Shown here: positions 9,501 through 17,565 of the stretch, one piece after another | Layout of the letters: each line of letters opens with the position of its first letter | Numbering within the stretch: the stretch's first letter is position 1 | Source of the DNA: Hyphomicrobiales bacterium | Lineage (GTDB): Bacteria; Pseudomonadota; Alphaproteobacteria; Rhizobiales; Rhizobiaceae | DNA: 64,000 nt | Direction: 5' to 3' | NCBI GenBank assembly: GCA_900473205.1 | Contig: UCLB01000018.1 | Location: 48,584-112,583, forward strand | Position numbers and translations under genes: made by a program | Notes under the pieces: model-generated | The model's input: the letters and a program-made list of their open reading frames with translations, nothing else | The model's database searches: none | What the model was told of the DNA's origin: nothing

Positions 9501-10069
9501 CCGAAGAAATCCAGCCGCACCGGCTCTTCCGTTCCGGGCACGAAGACATCGAGAATGCCGCCACGAACGGCGAACTCGCCCACTTCGCGCACCGTGGCCA
9601 CGCGGTCGAAGCCGTTACGCTCCAGCCGAGCGGCGATGTCATCCATGCGGATCTGGTTGCCGGGCTTGGCCGAAAACGCAAGGCTCTCGATGACATCCCG
9701 CGGTGCCATCTTCTGTAGCATGGCATTGACAGTGACGAGCACGATGGCCGGGTGCGGCTTTTTCTGATGGTGAATGAGGCCGGACAGGGTGGCAAGGCGG
9801 CGAGCCGACACATGCGCGCTGGGCGACACGCGGTCATATGGCAGGCAATCCCAGGCAGGCAGTGTCAGAACCGGAATGTCAGGCGCAACAAAGCCCAGCA
9901 TCTGCTCAAGATCGGCCACGCGCTGGCCATCGGAAAGCACATAGGCGACAGGCGTGCCCTGCCGCGCCAAATCCGCGAGCAAAAAGGCTTCCGTGCCGGA
10001 GGGCACGTTGCCGATGGTCAACGGCGTATCGGCCGATGCCACCAGCCTGACATCGAATCCGGCTATCAT
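6572..10069 (-). CDS. mfd: transcription-repair coupling factor Mfd
   Basis: Cytoplasmic DNA translocase of 1165 residues that removes stalled RNA polymerase and recruits UvrA for strand-specific repair. The family domains are in order: UvrB-like N-terminal module with the GTEEPVRLDFFGD segment, RNA-polymerase-interacting domain (HAEHGIGRFVGL), RecG-like helicase with Walker A GDVGFGKTEVA and DEEQHFGV box, the TRG motif region (RGAGNLLGEEQSGHI), and a C-terminal D7 domain. Length is normal. Its ATG overlaps the stop of sdhE in an ATGA arrangement, indicating translational coupling. Confidence 0.97.
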   Translation of the reverse strand: MIAGFDVRLVASADTPLTIGNVPSGTEAFLLADLARQGTPVAYVLSDGQRVADLEQMLGFVAPDIPVLTLPAWDCLPYDRVSPSAHVSARRLATLSGLIHHQKKPHPAIVLVTVNAMLQKMAPRDVIESLAFSAKPGNQIRMDDIAARLERNGFDRVATVREVGEFAVRGGILDVFVPGTEEPVRLDFFGDTLESIRTFDPASQRTIGQARSLDLNPMSEVTLTPDTISRFRKNYLSLFGAATRDDALYQAVSEGRRYAGMEHWLPLFYEHLETAFDYLKGFRIVTDHTAREAAVERSKLVHDYFEARQQSGQTKGATQGAPYKPVSPSQIYLGGKSFAETLDAVNAVRLTPFNEQDSKDKPVATLDAHVGPRWAKSQTESESEERVNVFTLAVKHIAERRSKGWKVLITGWSEGSLDRLLQVLNEHGLENIKTIQSFKEVEKLSKGEAAAAVLSLEAGFETGNLAVIGEQDILGDRMVRRSKRRKRGADFISEVAGLDEGSLVVHAEHGIGRFVGLRTIEAAGAPRDCLELHYADEAKLFLPVENIDLLSRYGSDAAEANLDKLGGGAWQMRKAKLKKRLLDMAGDLIRIAAARMVRHAPALIAPDGLYDEFAARFPYDETEDQLNAIESVREDLGAGRPMDRLICGDVGFGKTEVALRAAFLAAMNGVQVAVVVPTTLLARQHFRTFSERFRGLPIRVQQASRLVGTKELALTKKEVAEGKTDIVVGTHALLGAGINFANLGLLIIDEEQHFGVKHKERLKELKSDVHVLTLSATPIPRTLQLAMTGVRELSLITTPPVDRMAVRTFISPFDALVIRETLMREHYRGGQSFYVCPRLADLADIHAFLQSDVPELKVAVAHGQMAAGELEDIMNAFYDGKYDVLLSTTIVESGLDVPTANTLIVHRADMFGLAQLYQLRGRVGRSKVRAFALFTLPVNKVLTTMAERRLKVLQSLDTLGAGFQLASHDLDIRGAGNLLGEEQSGHIKEVGFELYQQMLEEAVAEVKGEDEVIDSGWSPQISVGTSVMIPEAYVPDLHLRMGLYRRLGELTDLGEIDGFGAEMIDRFGPLPKEVQHLLKIVYVKSLCRTANVEKLDAGPKGVVVQFRNKEFPNPAALVGYIGKQGSMAKIRPDHSVFLTRDLPTPEKRLAGAAMVMTQLAELAKS

Positions 10070-10383
10070 TTTAAAGTGTGTCCGTTCTGGGCCGTGACCA
10101 GATCGAAATCCGGGCGGTAGGAAATGATCGTCTGAAACAACGGCGTCTGGAATTTTTCAGGAATGGCCTGCGCGCCCGTCACCATCTGCACGAGGTCCTG
10201 ATCTTCCTCGTTCATGATGATTTCGAGTTCGTCCAGCTGTTCATCGGAAAGGTCCGCGATATTCTCTTCCGCGAACTGGCCGAGAACGAGGTCCATTTCC
10301 CTGATACCGCGATGCCAGCACCGATAAAGAATTCGCCTGCGCCTCGGATCGAGGTCGGCGCTTGTGCGCACCAGTCCTGTCAT
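10066..10383 (-). CDS. sdhE: FAD assembly factor SdhE (succinate dehydrogenase assembly factor 2)
   Basis: Small cytoplasmic protein of 105 residues that promotes covalent attachment of FAD to succinate dehydrogenase subunit A. The family motif is visible as RCWHRGIREMDLVLG: the R-G-x-x-E-M-D core contacts the flavoprotein. Helix-rich remainder and length fit the family. ATG 10383 is used; a longer frame to 10470 adds an unrelated 29-residue leader. It is the first gene of a two-gene unit with mfd, sharing a 4-base ATGA overlap, and is divergent from recG. Confidence 0.9.
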   Translation of the reverse strand: MTGLVRTSADLDPRRRRILYRCWHRGIREMDLVLGQFAEENIADLSDEQLDELEIIMNEEDQDLVQMVTGAQAIPEKFQTPLFQTIISYRPDFDLVTAQNGHTLK

Positions 10384-10553
10384 CGCATTCACCCGTTTGT
10401 TGACTTGGCCTTTCCTATAGAACAGGACAGGAACGATTGGGAACCGGTTTTTATCGAAATATTGTAGCACGAGCCAAAAACTGCCGGTGATAAACCGAGT
10501 TTATCGCTGTGACGGTCTTGCATTGCGCCCGCCCTTCCACGATTTTGCTCGCC

Positions 10554-12659
10554 ATGCGCCCCGCCCTCCTCGATCCGCTGTTTGCTACCGTTGCCACGCT
10601 GACTGGCGTAGGCCCGAAGCTTGCCGATTTGCTGGCAAAGCTTTTAGGCCGGGAAAGTGTCGAGGAAAGCCGCGTTGTAGACCTTCTGTTTCATGCTCCC
10701 TACAACATCATCGACCGGCGCAACCGCCCCGGCATCGCGCATGCGCCGCAGGGCTCCATTGTCACCATTCAGGGACGTGTGGACCGCCACCAACCCGCAC
10801 CGCCCGGTAATCGGTCTGCACCCTACCGCGTGTTCGTCCATGATGAGACCGGCGAGATCGCGCTGACCTTCTTCCGCGCCCGCGGCGACTGGCTTTCAAA
10901 AGCGCTTCCCATCGATGAAGAGGTGATGGTCAGCGGCAAGGTGGACTGGTTCAACGGTCGCGCCTCCATGGTGCATCCCGACTTCATGGTGAAGGTTTCC
11001 GAGGCCGACAATCTGCCGCTGGTAGAGCCGGTCTATCCGTTGACGGCAGGGCTTTCGCCCAAGGTGTTGAGACGGGCCATCGATGGTGCGCTGACCAAAC
11101 TGCCGGTCTTTCCAGAATGGATCGATGAGACCCTGGCCGCACGCCAAAGCTTTCCGCATGTGGCAGATGCGTTTCGCGAGCTTCACGACCCACGCGATGA
11201 GACTGATATCGATCCGCAGGCCCCTGCCCGCCGCCGCCTCGCCTATGATGAGTTTCTAGCGGGTCAGCTTTCGCTGGCACTGGTGCGGCAGAGGCTGCGC
11301 AAGGTCACTGGCCAGCCCATCCGCGCCAAGGGCGATTTTGCGGCCAGAATTCTGGCCAACCTGCCGTTTTCACTGACCGCAAGCCAGAGCGCTGGCGTGA
11401 AAGATATTCTGACCGACATGGCGGGCGAAGACCGCATGTTGCGCCTGTTGCAGGGCGATGTCGGCGCGGGCAAGACGCTGGTGGCGCTGATGGCCATGGC
11501 GACTGCCGTCGAGGCTGGCGGCCAGGCGGTGCTGATGGCACCGACGGAAATTCTCGCCCGCCAGCATTTCGCGACCATCTCGAAATTCGCCGCTGCCGCC
11601 GGTATTTCCTGCGCGGTTCTGACCGGTCGAACCAAGGGCAAGGAACGCCGCGAGATCGAGGAGCGCATCGCCTCCGGTGAGGCGCAGATCGTGATCGGCA
11701 CCCATGCGCTGTTTCAGGATAGTGTGACCTACAAAAACCTCGTTCTGGCGGTGGTGGATGAGCAGCATCGTTTCGGTGTGCACCAACGCCTGCGGCTAAC
11801 TGCCAAGGGCATCTCGCCGCATATGTTGGTCATGACGGCAACGCCCATTCCCCGCACGCTGGTTCTAGCTGCCTTTGGCGACATGGACGTTTCCAAACTC
11901 ACCGAAAAGCCTGCTGGCCGTAAGCCGATCACCACCGTAACTATCCCCACCGAGCGCATCGGCGACATCGTGGCACGGCTGAAAAGTGCGCTTTCAGAAG
12001 GCAAGAAAGCCTACTGGATTTGCCCGCTGGTGGAAGAGTCGGAAGAGTCTGATCTGATGTCCGCAGAGGAACGCCATGCCGTTCTTGCGAAGTCACTGGG
12101 CGCAGACATCGGCCTCATTCATGGCCGCATGAGCGGGCCGGAGAAGGATGCAGCGATGTTGGCCTTCAAGAGCGGCGAAACGCGCCTGCTGGTGGCGACG
12201 ACTGTGGTGGAAGTGGGTGTGGACGTGCCGGATGCGACCATCATGGTTATCGAACACGCCGAAAACTTCGGCCTTGCCCAGCTTCACCAGTTGCGCGGAC
12301 GTGTGGGCCGTGGCGATGAGGCCTCTACTTGTATTCTGCTCTACAAGGGGCCGCTCAGCGAAAACGGCAAGGCACGCCTTTCAATTCTGCGTGACAGCGA
12401 AGACGGCTTCCTGATTGCCGAGGAAGACTTGAAACTGCGCGGCGAAGGTGAGCTTCTCGGCACCCGCCAGTCCGGCACGCCGGGCTTCCGCATCGCCAGC
12501 CTCGAAGCCCATGCCGACCTCTTAGAAATCGCCCGCAAGGACGCCGCCTACATCATCGAACGCGACCCGGAACTATCAAGCGAGCGAGGCCGCAATCTGC
12601 GCACCCTGCTCTATCTCCATCGCCGTGACGAGGCGATCCGTTTCCTCCATGCAGGCTAA
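10554..12659 (+). CDS. recG: ATP-dependent DNA helicase RecG
   Basis: Helicase of 701 residues that regresses stalled forks and branch-migrates Holliday junctions. It has an N-terminal OB-fold wedge domain (about residues 60-160), helicase motif I GDVGAGKT, motif II DEQHRFGV, motif III ATPIPRTL, motif VI QLRGRVGRG, and a RecG C-terminal segment with the TRG-like GEGELLGTRQSGTPGF. I chose ATG 10554 (MRPALLDPL) because family proteins start there; an in-frame start at 10509 would add 15 residues. It is divergent from sdhE-mfd and followed after 5 bp by a small unknown gene. Confidence 0.96.
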   Translation: MRPALLDPLFATVATLTGVGPKLADLLAKLLGRESVEESRVVDLLFHAPYNIIDRRNRPGIAHAPQGSIVTIQGRVDRHQPAPPGNRSAPYRVFVHDETGEIALTFFRARGDWLSKALPIDEEVMVSGKVDWFNGRASMVHPDFMVKVSEADNLPLVEPVYPLTAGLSPKVLRRAIDGALTKLPVFPEWIDETLAARQSFPHVADAFRELHDPRDETDIDPQAPARRRLAYDEFLAGQLSLALVRQRLRKVTGQPIRAKGDFAARILANLPFSLTASQSAGVKDILTDMAGEDRMLRLLQGDVGAGKTLVALMAMATAVEAGGQAVLMAPTEILARQHFATISKFAAAAGISCAVLTGRTKGKERREIEERIASGEAQIVIGTHALFQDSVTYKNLVLAVVDEQHRFGVHQRLRLTAKGISPHMLVMTATPIPRTLVLAAFGDMDVSKLTEKPAGRKPITTVTIPTERIGDIVARLKSALSEGKKAYWICPLVEESEESDLMSAEERHAVLAKSLGADIGLIHGRMSGPEKDAAMLAFKSGETRLLVATTVVEVGVDVPDATIMVIEHAENFGLAQLHQLRGRVGRGDEASTCILLYKGPLSENGKARLSILRDSEDGFLIAEEDLKLRGEGELLGTRQSGTPGFRIASLEAHADLLEIARKDAAYIIERDPELSSERGRNLRTLLYLHRRDEAIRFLHAG

Positions 12660-12664
12660 CGATC

Positions 12665-12925
12665 ATGAATGACATGCCCCTACCGCCAGCCGCCTTCTGC
12701 AAAGGCTACGCCCTCTGCTCCCCAGAAAACCTGCTGCTGCCGGACACTTTTGCCAAAAGCGAAAAGAAGGCAATCGGCAAAAACTTCAAGAAACCGGGGC
12801 GAAAGAAAGCATGGGCAAAAGCACTGGAAGAAGGCTGGAGCGTGCGTTTCGTCTATATGCGCGTGTTCGTGCCGGTGTTCCACTCGACATCGACTGCTGG
12901 CAGCGAGGTGTTTGACGAGGATTGA
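12665..12925 (+). CDS. small conserved hypothetical protein
   Basis: Basic protein of 86 residues that I do not recognise. No signal peptide or membrane segment is visible. The middle is Lys-rich (KSEKKAIGKNFKKPGRKKAW) and the C terminus aromatic and beta-like (WSVRFVYMRVFVPVFH). Only 5 bp separate it from the recG stop, so it is most likely cotranscribed with recG. It ends 3 bp before the convergent DUF502 gene. The open frame, close spacing and compositional order support a real gene. Confidence 0.6.
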   Translation: MNDMPLPPAAFCKGYALCSPENLLLPDTFAKSEKKAIGKNFKKPGRKKAWAKALEEGWSVRFVYMRVFVPVFHSTSTAGSEVFDED

Positions 12926-12928
12926 TCG

Positions 12929-13597
12929 TCAAACAGGCGCAATCGCCTTAGGCAGCTCGAAATCCGGAGCAACGAGGCCGCCGGAAATTAGCAGCTTGGC
13001 ACCGTCTTCCGGCGACATGTCCAGCATGATAATCTTGTCTTTGGGCACGAACAGCAGGAAGCCAGCAGTCGGTACAGGCGTGGGTGGCAGGAACACGGCG
13101 ACCATTTCCTGACCTATTTCGTTGAAGCGGTAAGCCATTTCGCCTTTCGCATCCGACGCCACGAAAACCATGGCCCATGTGCCGGGTGATGGGAACTCGA
13201 TCAGGCCCACCTTCTTGAAGGAGCTGGAATGCTCTTTCAGAACAGATTCGAAAAGCTGCTTGATGCTTTTGTAGATCGGTCGGACGAACGGCATGTGGTT
13301 GAGAATGGACTCGCCGAATCCTACGATCCATTTGCCGATGAGGTTGTTGCCTAGAAAACCGATCAGCGTAATGCCGATGACGGCGACCAGAAGACCGAAG
13401 CCGGGAATGGCGACGTCGAAATATTGTTCGGGATCGTAACGTGCTGGAATATAAGGCTTAACCCAGCTATCGACCCATTGCAGGAATGTCCAAACCAGCC
13501 ACATGGTAATCGTGACCGGCGCCAGAATGAGGATGCCAGTCAGAAAATTATTACGCAACCGCGTGGCAAATGAAACTTTGAGTGGGTGATCTGTCAT
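12929..13597 (-). CDS. DUF502 family membrane protein
   Basis: Inner-membrane protein of 222 residues with two N-terminal membrane segments (about 18-42 and 68-90) followed by a soluble DUF502 domain with the conserved GIGESILNxxP-like segment (GFGESILNHMPFVRPIYKSIKQ). Family function is not established. ATG 13597 is preferred over the longer frame starting at 13654, which would add a polar leader. It converges on the recG-linked small gene. The region before it contains a 7-bp inverted repeat (ATCATGA at 13688, TCATGAT at 13703) of unknown meaning. Confidence 0.82.
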   Translation of the reverse strand: MTDHPLKVSFATRLRNNFLTGILILAPVTITMWLVWTFLQWVDSWVKPYIPARYDPEQYFDVAIPGFGLLVAVIGITLIGFLGNNLIGKWIVGFGESILNHMPFVRPIYKSIKQLFESVLKEHSSSFKKVGLIEFPSPGTWAMVFVASDAKGEMAYRFNEIGQEMVAVFLPPTPVPTAGFLLFVPKDKIIMLDMSPEDGAKLLISGGLVAPDFELPKAIAPV

Positions 13598-13786
13598 ACA
13601 ATCCGTGGGGCTGTTGTTCGGTATCACCAAAGAAGGCTGGATGATAACGGACAATGCAGGAGGGGGTTCCTCCCCGCAAGGGCGGCTATCATGAAATATT
13701 CGTCATGATTGGCCGCCGCCGCGCAGCTATTTTAAACCGGACAAACGGGCAACGGCGGATTTTGCGCCCTCGCCCGCCGTATCAGG

Positions 13787-15613
13787 TCACTCCACCGTCA
13801 CGGACTTCGCCAGATTGCGCGGCTGGTCCACATCCGTGCCCATGAAGACGGCGGTGTGGTAGGCCAGAAGCTGGATCGGCAGTGAGAAAACCATTGGGGC
13901 GATGATCTCGTCCACGTTTGGGAGAATGATGGTCGCCATGGTTTCTAGCTTGGAGGCAGCCGCACCCTTCTCGTCAGTGATGAAGATGATCCGGCCACCA
14001 CGGGCTGCGACTTCCTGCATGTTGGACACGGTCTTTTCGAAGAAACGGTCATGCGGGGCGATGACGATGACGGGCATGTTCTCGTCAATCAGCGCGATAG
14101 GCCCATGTTTCAACTCGCCAGCGGCATAGCCTTCGGCGTGGATGTAGGAGATTTCCTTGAGTTTTAGCGCGCCTTCCAGCGCCAGCGGGAAGCTGGTGCC
14201 GCGACCGAGATAAAGCACGTCCTTGAAGCGGGACAGATCACGAGACAGGGTTTCGATCTGCGGCTGGATGGCGTTGAGGACTTCGCTCATTACCCGTGGC
14301 ATTTCGATCAGATGACGGACGAGGTCTGTTTCCTGCTCAACCGTCAAGGTGCCACGCGCCTTGCCTGCGGCAATGGCGAGCGACGCCAGCACGGCAAGCT
14401 GGCAGGTGAAGGCCTTGGTGGAGGCAACGCCGATTTCAGGGCCGGCCAGAATCGGGAACACAGCATCCGACTCGCGCGCCATGGTCGATTCGCGGACGTT
14501 TACGACCGTGCCGATCTTCAGGCCGTTTTCTTGGCAATAGCGCAACGATGCCAGCGTATCCGCCGTCTCGCCGGATTGCGAAATGAAGAGTGCGGCCTGC
14601 GTCGGCAGAAGCGGCATTTCGCGGTAGCGGAATTCCGAGGCGACATCGATTTCGACCGGCAGGCGTGCATAACGCTCGAACCAGTATTTGCCGATGAGGC
14701 CGGACAGATAGGCCGTGCCGCAGGCGGAAATGGCGAGGCCGGTGAGCTTGGCAAAATCGATGGCGGGATCGGCATCCTTCACGCGCTTTTCAGCGAAATC
14801 CACATAGTGGCTCAGCGCATGGGAAATGACTTCCGGCTGCTCGTAGATTTCCTTTTCCATGAAGTGGCGGTGGTTGCCCTTGTCCACCACATAGGCCGTC
14901 GCCTGCGAGATTTGTCGCTGGCGCTGGACGGGATTGCCGGAGAAATCGATGATTTCTGCACCCTTGGCGGTGAGAATGGCGCAATCGCCATCCACCAGAT
15001 AGGTAATTTCGTTGGTAAAGGGCGAGAGCGCAATGGCGTCCGACCCCAAGAACATTTCACCGCGTCCGTAACCGATGGCGAGCGGCGGGCCGGAGCGTGC
15101 AGACAGAAGCGTGGTGGGGTCGTCCTGAAACATGACGCCCAGCGCATAGGCACCGGTGACGCGGTTCAGCATGGCAAGCATCGCGGCGCGGTGGTCCAGC
15201 CCTTCGCGGGTGAACTTGGCGAGAAGCTGAGCCACGACTTCCGTGTCCGTCTGCGTGGTGAAGGTGGCACCTTCCGCCGCCAGCTCGTCGCGCAGTTCCG
15301 AAAAGTTTTCGATGATGCCGTTGTGGACGACGGCGACGCCATCCACGAAATGCGGGTGGGCGTTGGTTTCGTTGGGTACGCCATGGGTTGCCCAGCGGGT
15401 GTGGGCAATGCCGGTCAGGCCGGGAAGCGGCTCCTCCGACAGCTTCTTTTCCAGATTGAAAAGCTTGCCTTCCGCACGGCGGCGGGCCAGTGCGCCATCA
15501 TGGATGGTTGCAACGCCAGCGGAGTCATAACCCCGATATTCCAGACGCTTGAGCGCATCCACAAGGCGCTCCGCAACCGGCTGCGTTCCAACGATTCCAA
15601 CAATGCCGCACAT
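13787..15613 (-). CDS. glmS: glutamine--fructose-6-phosphate aminotransferase (isomerizing)
   Basis: Cytoplasmic enzyme of 608 residues that converts fructose-6-phosphate and glutamine to glucosamine-6-phosphate, the entry step to UDP-GlcNAc for peptidoglycan and LPS. The N-terminal class II glutaminase has the catalytic Cys right after the initiator Met (MCGIVGIVG); the R-G-Y-D-S-A-G and HTRWATHG motifs follow. Two SIS domains bind the sugar phosphate (SQSGETADT, and the C-terminal LAKSVTVE end). Glucosamine phosphate mutase is not in the window. It lies downstream of glmU on the same strand, separated by 264 bp containing a large hairpin repeat. Confidence 0.97.
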   Translation of the reverse strand: MCGIVGIVGTQPVAERLVDALKRLEYRGYDSAGVATIHDGALARRRAEGKLFNLEKKLSEEPLPGLTGIAHTRWATHGVPNETNAHPHFVDGVAVVHNGIIENFSELRDELAAEGATFTTQTDTEVVAQLLAKFTREGLDHRAAMLAMLNRVTGAYALGVMFQDDPTTLLSARSGPPLAIGYGRGEMFLGSDAIALSPFTNEITYLVDGDCAILTAKGAEIIDFSGNPVQRQRQISQATAYVVDKGNHRHFMEKEIYEQPEVISHALSHYVDFAEKRVKDADPAIDFAKLTGLAISACGTAYLSGLIGKYWFERYARLPVEIDVASEFRYREMPLLPTQAALFISQSGETADTLASLRYCQENGLKIGTVVNVRESTMARESDAVFPILAGPEIGVASTKAFTCQLAVLASLAIAAGKARGTLTVEQETDLVRHLIEMPRVMSEVLNAIQPQIETLSRDLSRFKDVLYLGRGTSFPLALEGALKLKEISYIHAEGYAAGELKHGPIALIDENMPVIVIAPHDRFFEKTVSNMQEVAARGGRIIFITDEKGAAASKLETMATIILPNVDEIIAPMVFSLPIQLLAYHTAVFMGTDVDQPRNLAKSVTVE

Positions 15614-15648
15614 GCAATTCTCCGAGGTATTTTATGTTGACCGAAGTC

Positions 15649-15815
15649 CTAGAGCGTTTCCGGGTTATATTGAAGTGTTCTAGCGGACATATTTCCATCA
15701 GGATCAGCAACAATTGTCTCGACCGTACCTTTTGGTATGCCCTTCGACAATTGCCGCCGACCTGACGAAAATCTGCTCCGCTAGAACACTTCAATCTAAC
15801 CCGGAAACGCTCTAG
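15649..15815. repeat. 167-bp palindromic MITE-like repeat
   Basis: Terminal inverted repeats of 39 bp (15649-15687 and 15777-15815) match at 38 positions and end in CTAGAG/CTCTAG. The interior is itself an imperfect palindrome around CAACAATTG, so the whole element can fold into one long hairpin. It resembles intergenic palindromic elements (RIME-like) of Rhizobium and Agrobacterium. It lies between glmU and glmS, where it would sit in a read-through mRNA. No target duplication is evident. Confidence 0.8.
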
Positions 15816-15877
15816 CGATTTCCGCAAAAATCGCAATTGCAACCGCGGTCACTTTCAATGTCTATCCGTTACGATTG

Positions 15878-17236
15878 TCACCCCTTCTTCTTGGCGTCCT
15901 TGATCGCCTGCGCACGGGCGCGAAGAGCGGTTGCACGTCCCTCCTTAACCTCCTGCCGGGCACGACCAAAGGCCAGCGCATCGGCGGGCACATCATCCGT
16001 AATCACGCTGCCGGAGGCGACATAGGCGTCGTCGCCAATCGTCACCGGTGCAACAAGCGAGGAGTTGGATCCGACAAAGGCGTTTTTGCCGATGCGGGTT
16101 TCGTGCTTGTTGATGCCATCATAATTGCAGGTAATCGTCCCTGCCCCGATATTGCTGCCAGCACCAACGAAGGCATCGCCGATATAGGTCAGGTGATTGA
16201 CCTTGGCACCCTCGCCGATTTCGGCCTTCTTGACCTCGCAGAAATTGCCGACCTTGGAATTGGCGGCCAGATTGGCGCCGGGGCGAAGCCGCGCATAGGG
16301 ACCAACCGTCGCGCCGCCGCTGACATGCGCGCCTTCCAGATGCGAGAAGGCATGGATGACAGCGCCTGATTCGATGGTCACACCGGGCCCGATCACCACA
16401 TTTGGCTCGATCAGCGCATCCTGTCCGATTTTGGTGTCCCAGGACAGAAACACGGTTTCTGGCGCGATCATCGAGACACCATCGATCATGAACTGATGAC
16501 GGGCGCGCTCCTGCCAGAGTTTTTCGATGTAAGCCAGTTCGGCGCGGTTATTGCAGCCGGTCAGTTCTGTCTCGGGCGCATCGATGGCGATGGCCTTGCC
16601 GCCCAGCGAGCGGGCAATTTCCACCACGTCTGTCAGATAATATTCGCCCTTGGCATTGTTGTTGCCAATGCGGGTCAGCAAATCGAGCGCACGGCGACCA
16701 TTGATCGCCATCAGGCCGCTATTGCACCAGGTAACCTTGCGCTCTTCCTCGGTCGCATCCTTTTCCTCTCTGATAGCAACAAGTTCACCGTTCTCCACCA
16801 GCAGACGACCGTAGCCGGTCGGCTTGTCGGTGTAGAAACCAATGACCACGACATCGACATTCTCGCTCAGCGCCTGACGCGCCTTGTTCAGCGTTTCGGA
16901 TGTCAGCAGCGGCACGTCGCCATAGGCGATCAGTACATCGTCGTAACCGCTTTCGATGGCCGCGCGCGCCGCCAGAACCGCGTTGCCGGTGCCAAGACGC
17001 TCTTTCTGAAGATAGGGCTCGACGCTGACGCCCGCACCGCGCGCCGCATCCGCCACCTTGTCCGCATCACGGCCAACCACGAGGGCGGCAGCACTGACGC
17101 CCGCGCCTGCGACAGCCTGCATCACATGCGCAATCATCGCCCGGCCAGCCACCGGATGCAGCACCTTCGACATGGATGACTTCATGCGTGTGCTTTCACC
17201 AGCGGCGAGAATGACGGCAAGGCAACTGCGTTCCAT
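15878..17236 (-). CDS. glmU: bifunctional UDP-N-acetylglucosamine pyrophosphorylase / glucosamine-1-phosphate N-acetyltransferase
   Basis: Cytoplasmic enzyme of 452 residues that acetylates GlcN-1-P and then couples it to UTP to give UDP-GlcNAc. The N-terminal nucleotidyltransferase carries [18 protein letters not shown] (the family motif, with Ser where Pro is usual before K-V-L-H) and YGDVPLL. The C-terminal left-handed beta-helix of hexapeptide repeats runs from about residue 250, including the acetyltransferase active-site region [17 protein letters not shown] and the N-Y-D-G loop. Together with glmS it forms a UDP-GlcNAc supply locus. Confidence 0.96.
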   Translation of the reverse strand: MERSCLAVILAAGESTRMKSSMSKVLHPVAGRAMIAHVMQAVAGAGVSAAALVVGRDADKVADAARGAGVSVEPYLQKERLGTGNAVLAARAAIESGYDDVLIAYGDVPLLTSETLNKARQALSENVDVVVIGFYTDKPTGYGRLLVENGELVAIREEKDATEEERKVTWCNSGLMAINGRRALDLLTRIGNNNAKGEYYLTDVVEIARSLGGKAIAIDAPETELTGCNNRAELAYIEKLWQERARHQFMIDGVSMIAPETVFLSWDTKIGQDALIEPNVVIGPGVTIESGAVIHAFSHLEGAHVSGGATVGPYARLRPGANLAANSKVGNFCEVKKAEIGEGAKVNHLTYIGDAFVGAGSNIGAGTITCNYDGINKHETRIGKNAFVGSNSSLVAPVTIGDDAYVASGSVITDDVPADALAFGRARQEVKEGRATALRARAQAIKDAKKKG

Positions 17237-17365
17237 TGGTATCTCCGACTTGATCGTTCCTTTGCCCGCAAATCGATGGGCGGGCTCATTTTCCCGCTAT
17301 AAACGCTCGGGAATAAAGAAACCATGGAAATTGCGTGAATGTTGGAAAGCTGCCGTGAGCGGAGC

Positions 17366-17401
17366 AAAGAAAAAGCCGCGCCTGTTTCCGGGCGCGGCTT
17401 G
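17366..17401 (-). terminator. rho-independent terminator of the BMP transporter operon
   Basis: A 10-bp stem (AAGCCGCGCC at 17373-17382, GGCGCGGCTT at 17391-17400) reads on the minus strand into GGCTTTTTCTTTG. It lies about 165 bp beyond the stop of the BMP gene and upstream of glmU, isolating the two units. Confidence 0.8.
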
Positions 17402-17419
17402 ATTGATGAGACCCACGGT

Positions 17420-17505
17420 CGTCATGCTCGGGCTTGTCCCGGGCATCTGCTACGTAGCATCCGCAGAAGCGTGGTTAGATCCTCGGGACGAGCCCGAGGA
17501 TGACG
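17420..17505. repeat. paired REP-like palindromic repeat, copy 1
   Basis: Two self-palindromic arms (17420-17448 and 17477-17505) are inverted relative to each other with a 28-bp spacer. Each arm has the core CTCGGGCTTGTCCCG or a variant, with flanking ATGAC/GTCAT and ATCT/AGAT. The left arm diverges slightly (GGGCAT instead of GAGGAT). Same family as the repeats at 31206, 38695 and 49164. Confidence 0.88.
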
Positions 17506-17520
17506 ATAGAGAGCACTGGT

Positions 17521-17554
17521 CTCCGTTCCCCGGCTCAAGGCCGGGGTGACGGAG
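17521..17554. repeat. single REP-like hairpin
   Basis: A stand-alone hairpin, CTCCGT...ACGGAG outside and CCCCGGC-TCAAG-GCCGGGG inside, lies 12 bp from the BMP gene stop. Its TGACGG flank and fold resemble one arm of the REP-like family nearby, but the core sequence differs, so it may be a related second family. Confidence 0.6.
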
Positions 17555-17565
17555 GTAAAACCAGG

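Noticed and set aside
13688-13709. 7-bp inverted repeat ATCATGA...TCATGAT upstream of the DUF502 gene
   Set aside because: Too short to support an operator call without further copies.
14312-15640. 442-codon open frame antisense to glmS
   Set aside because: Shadow frame of glmS.
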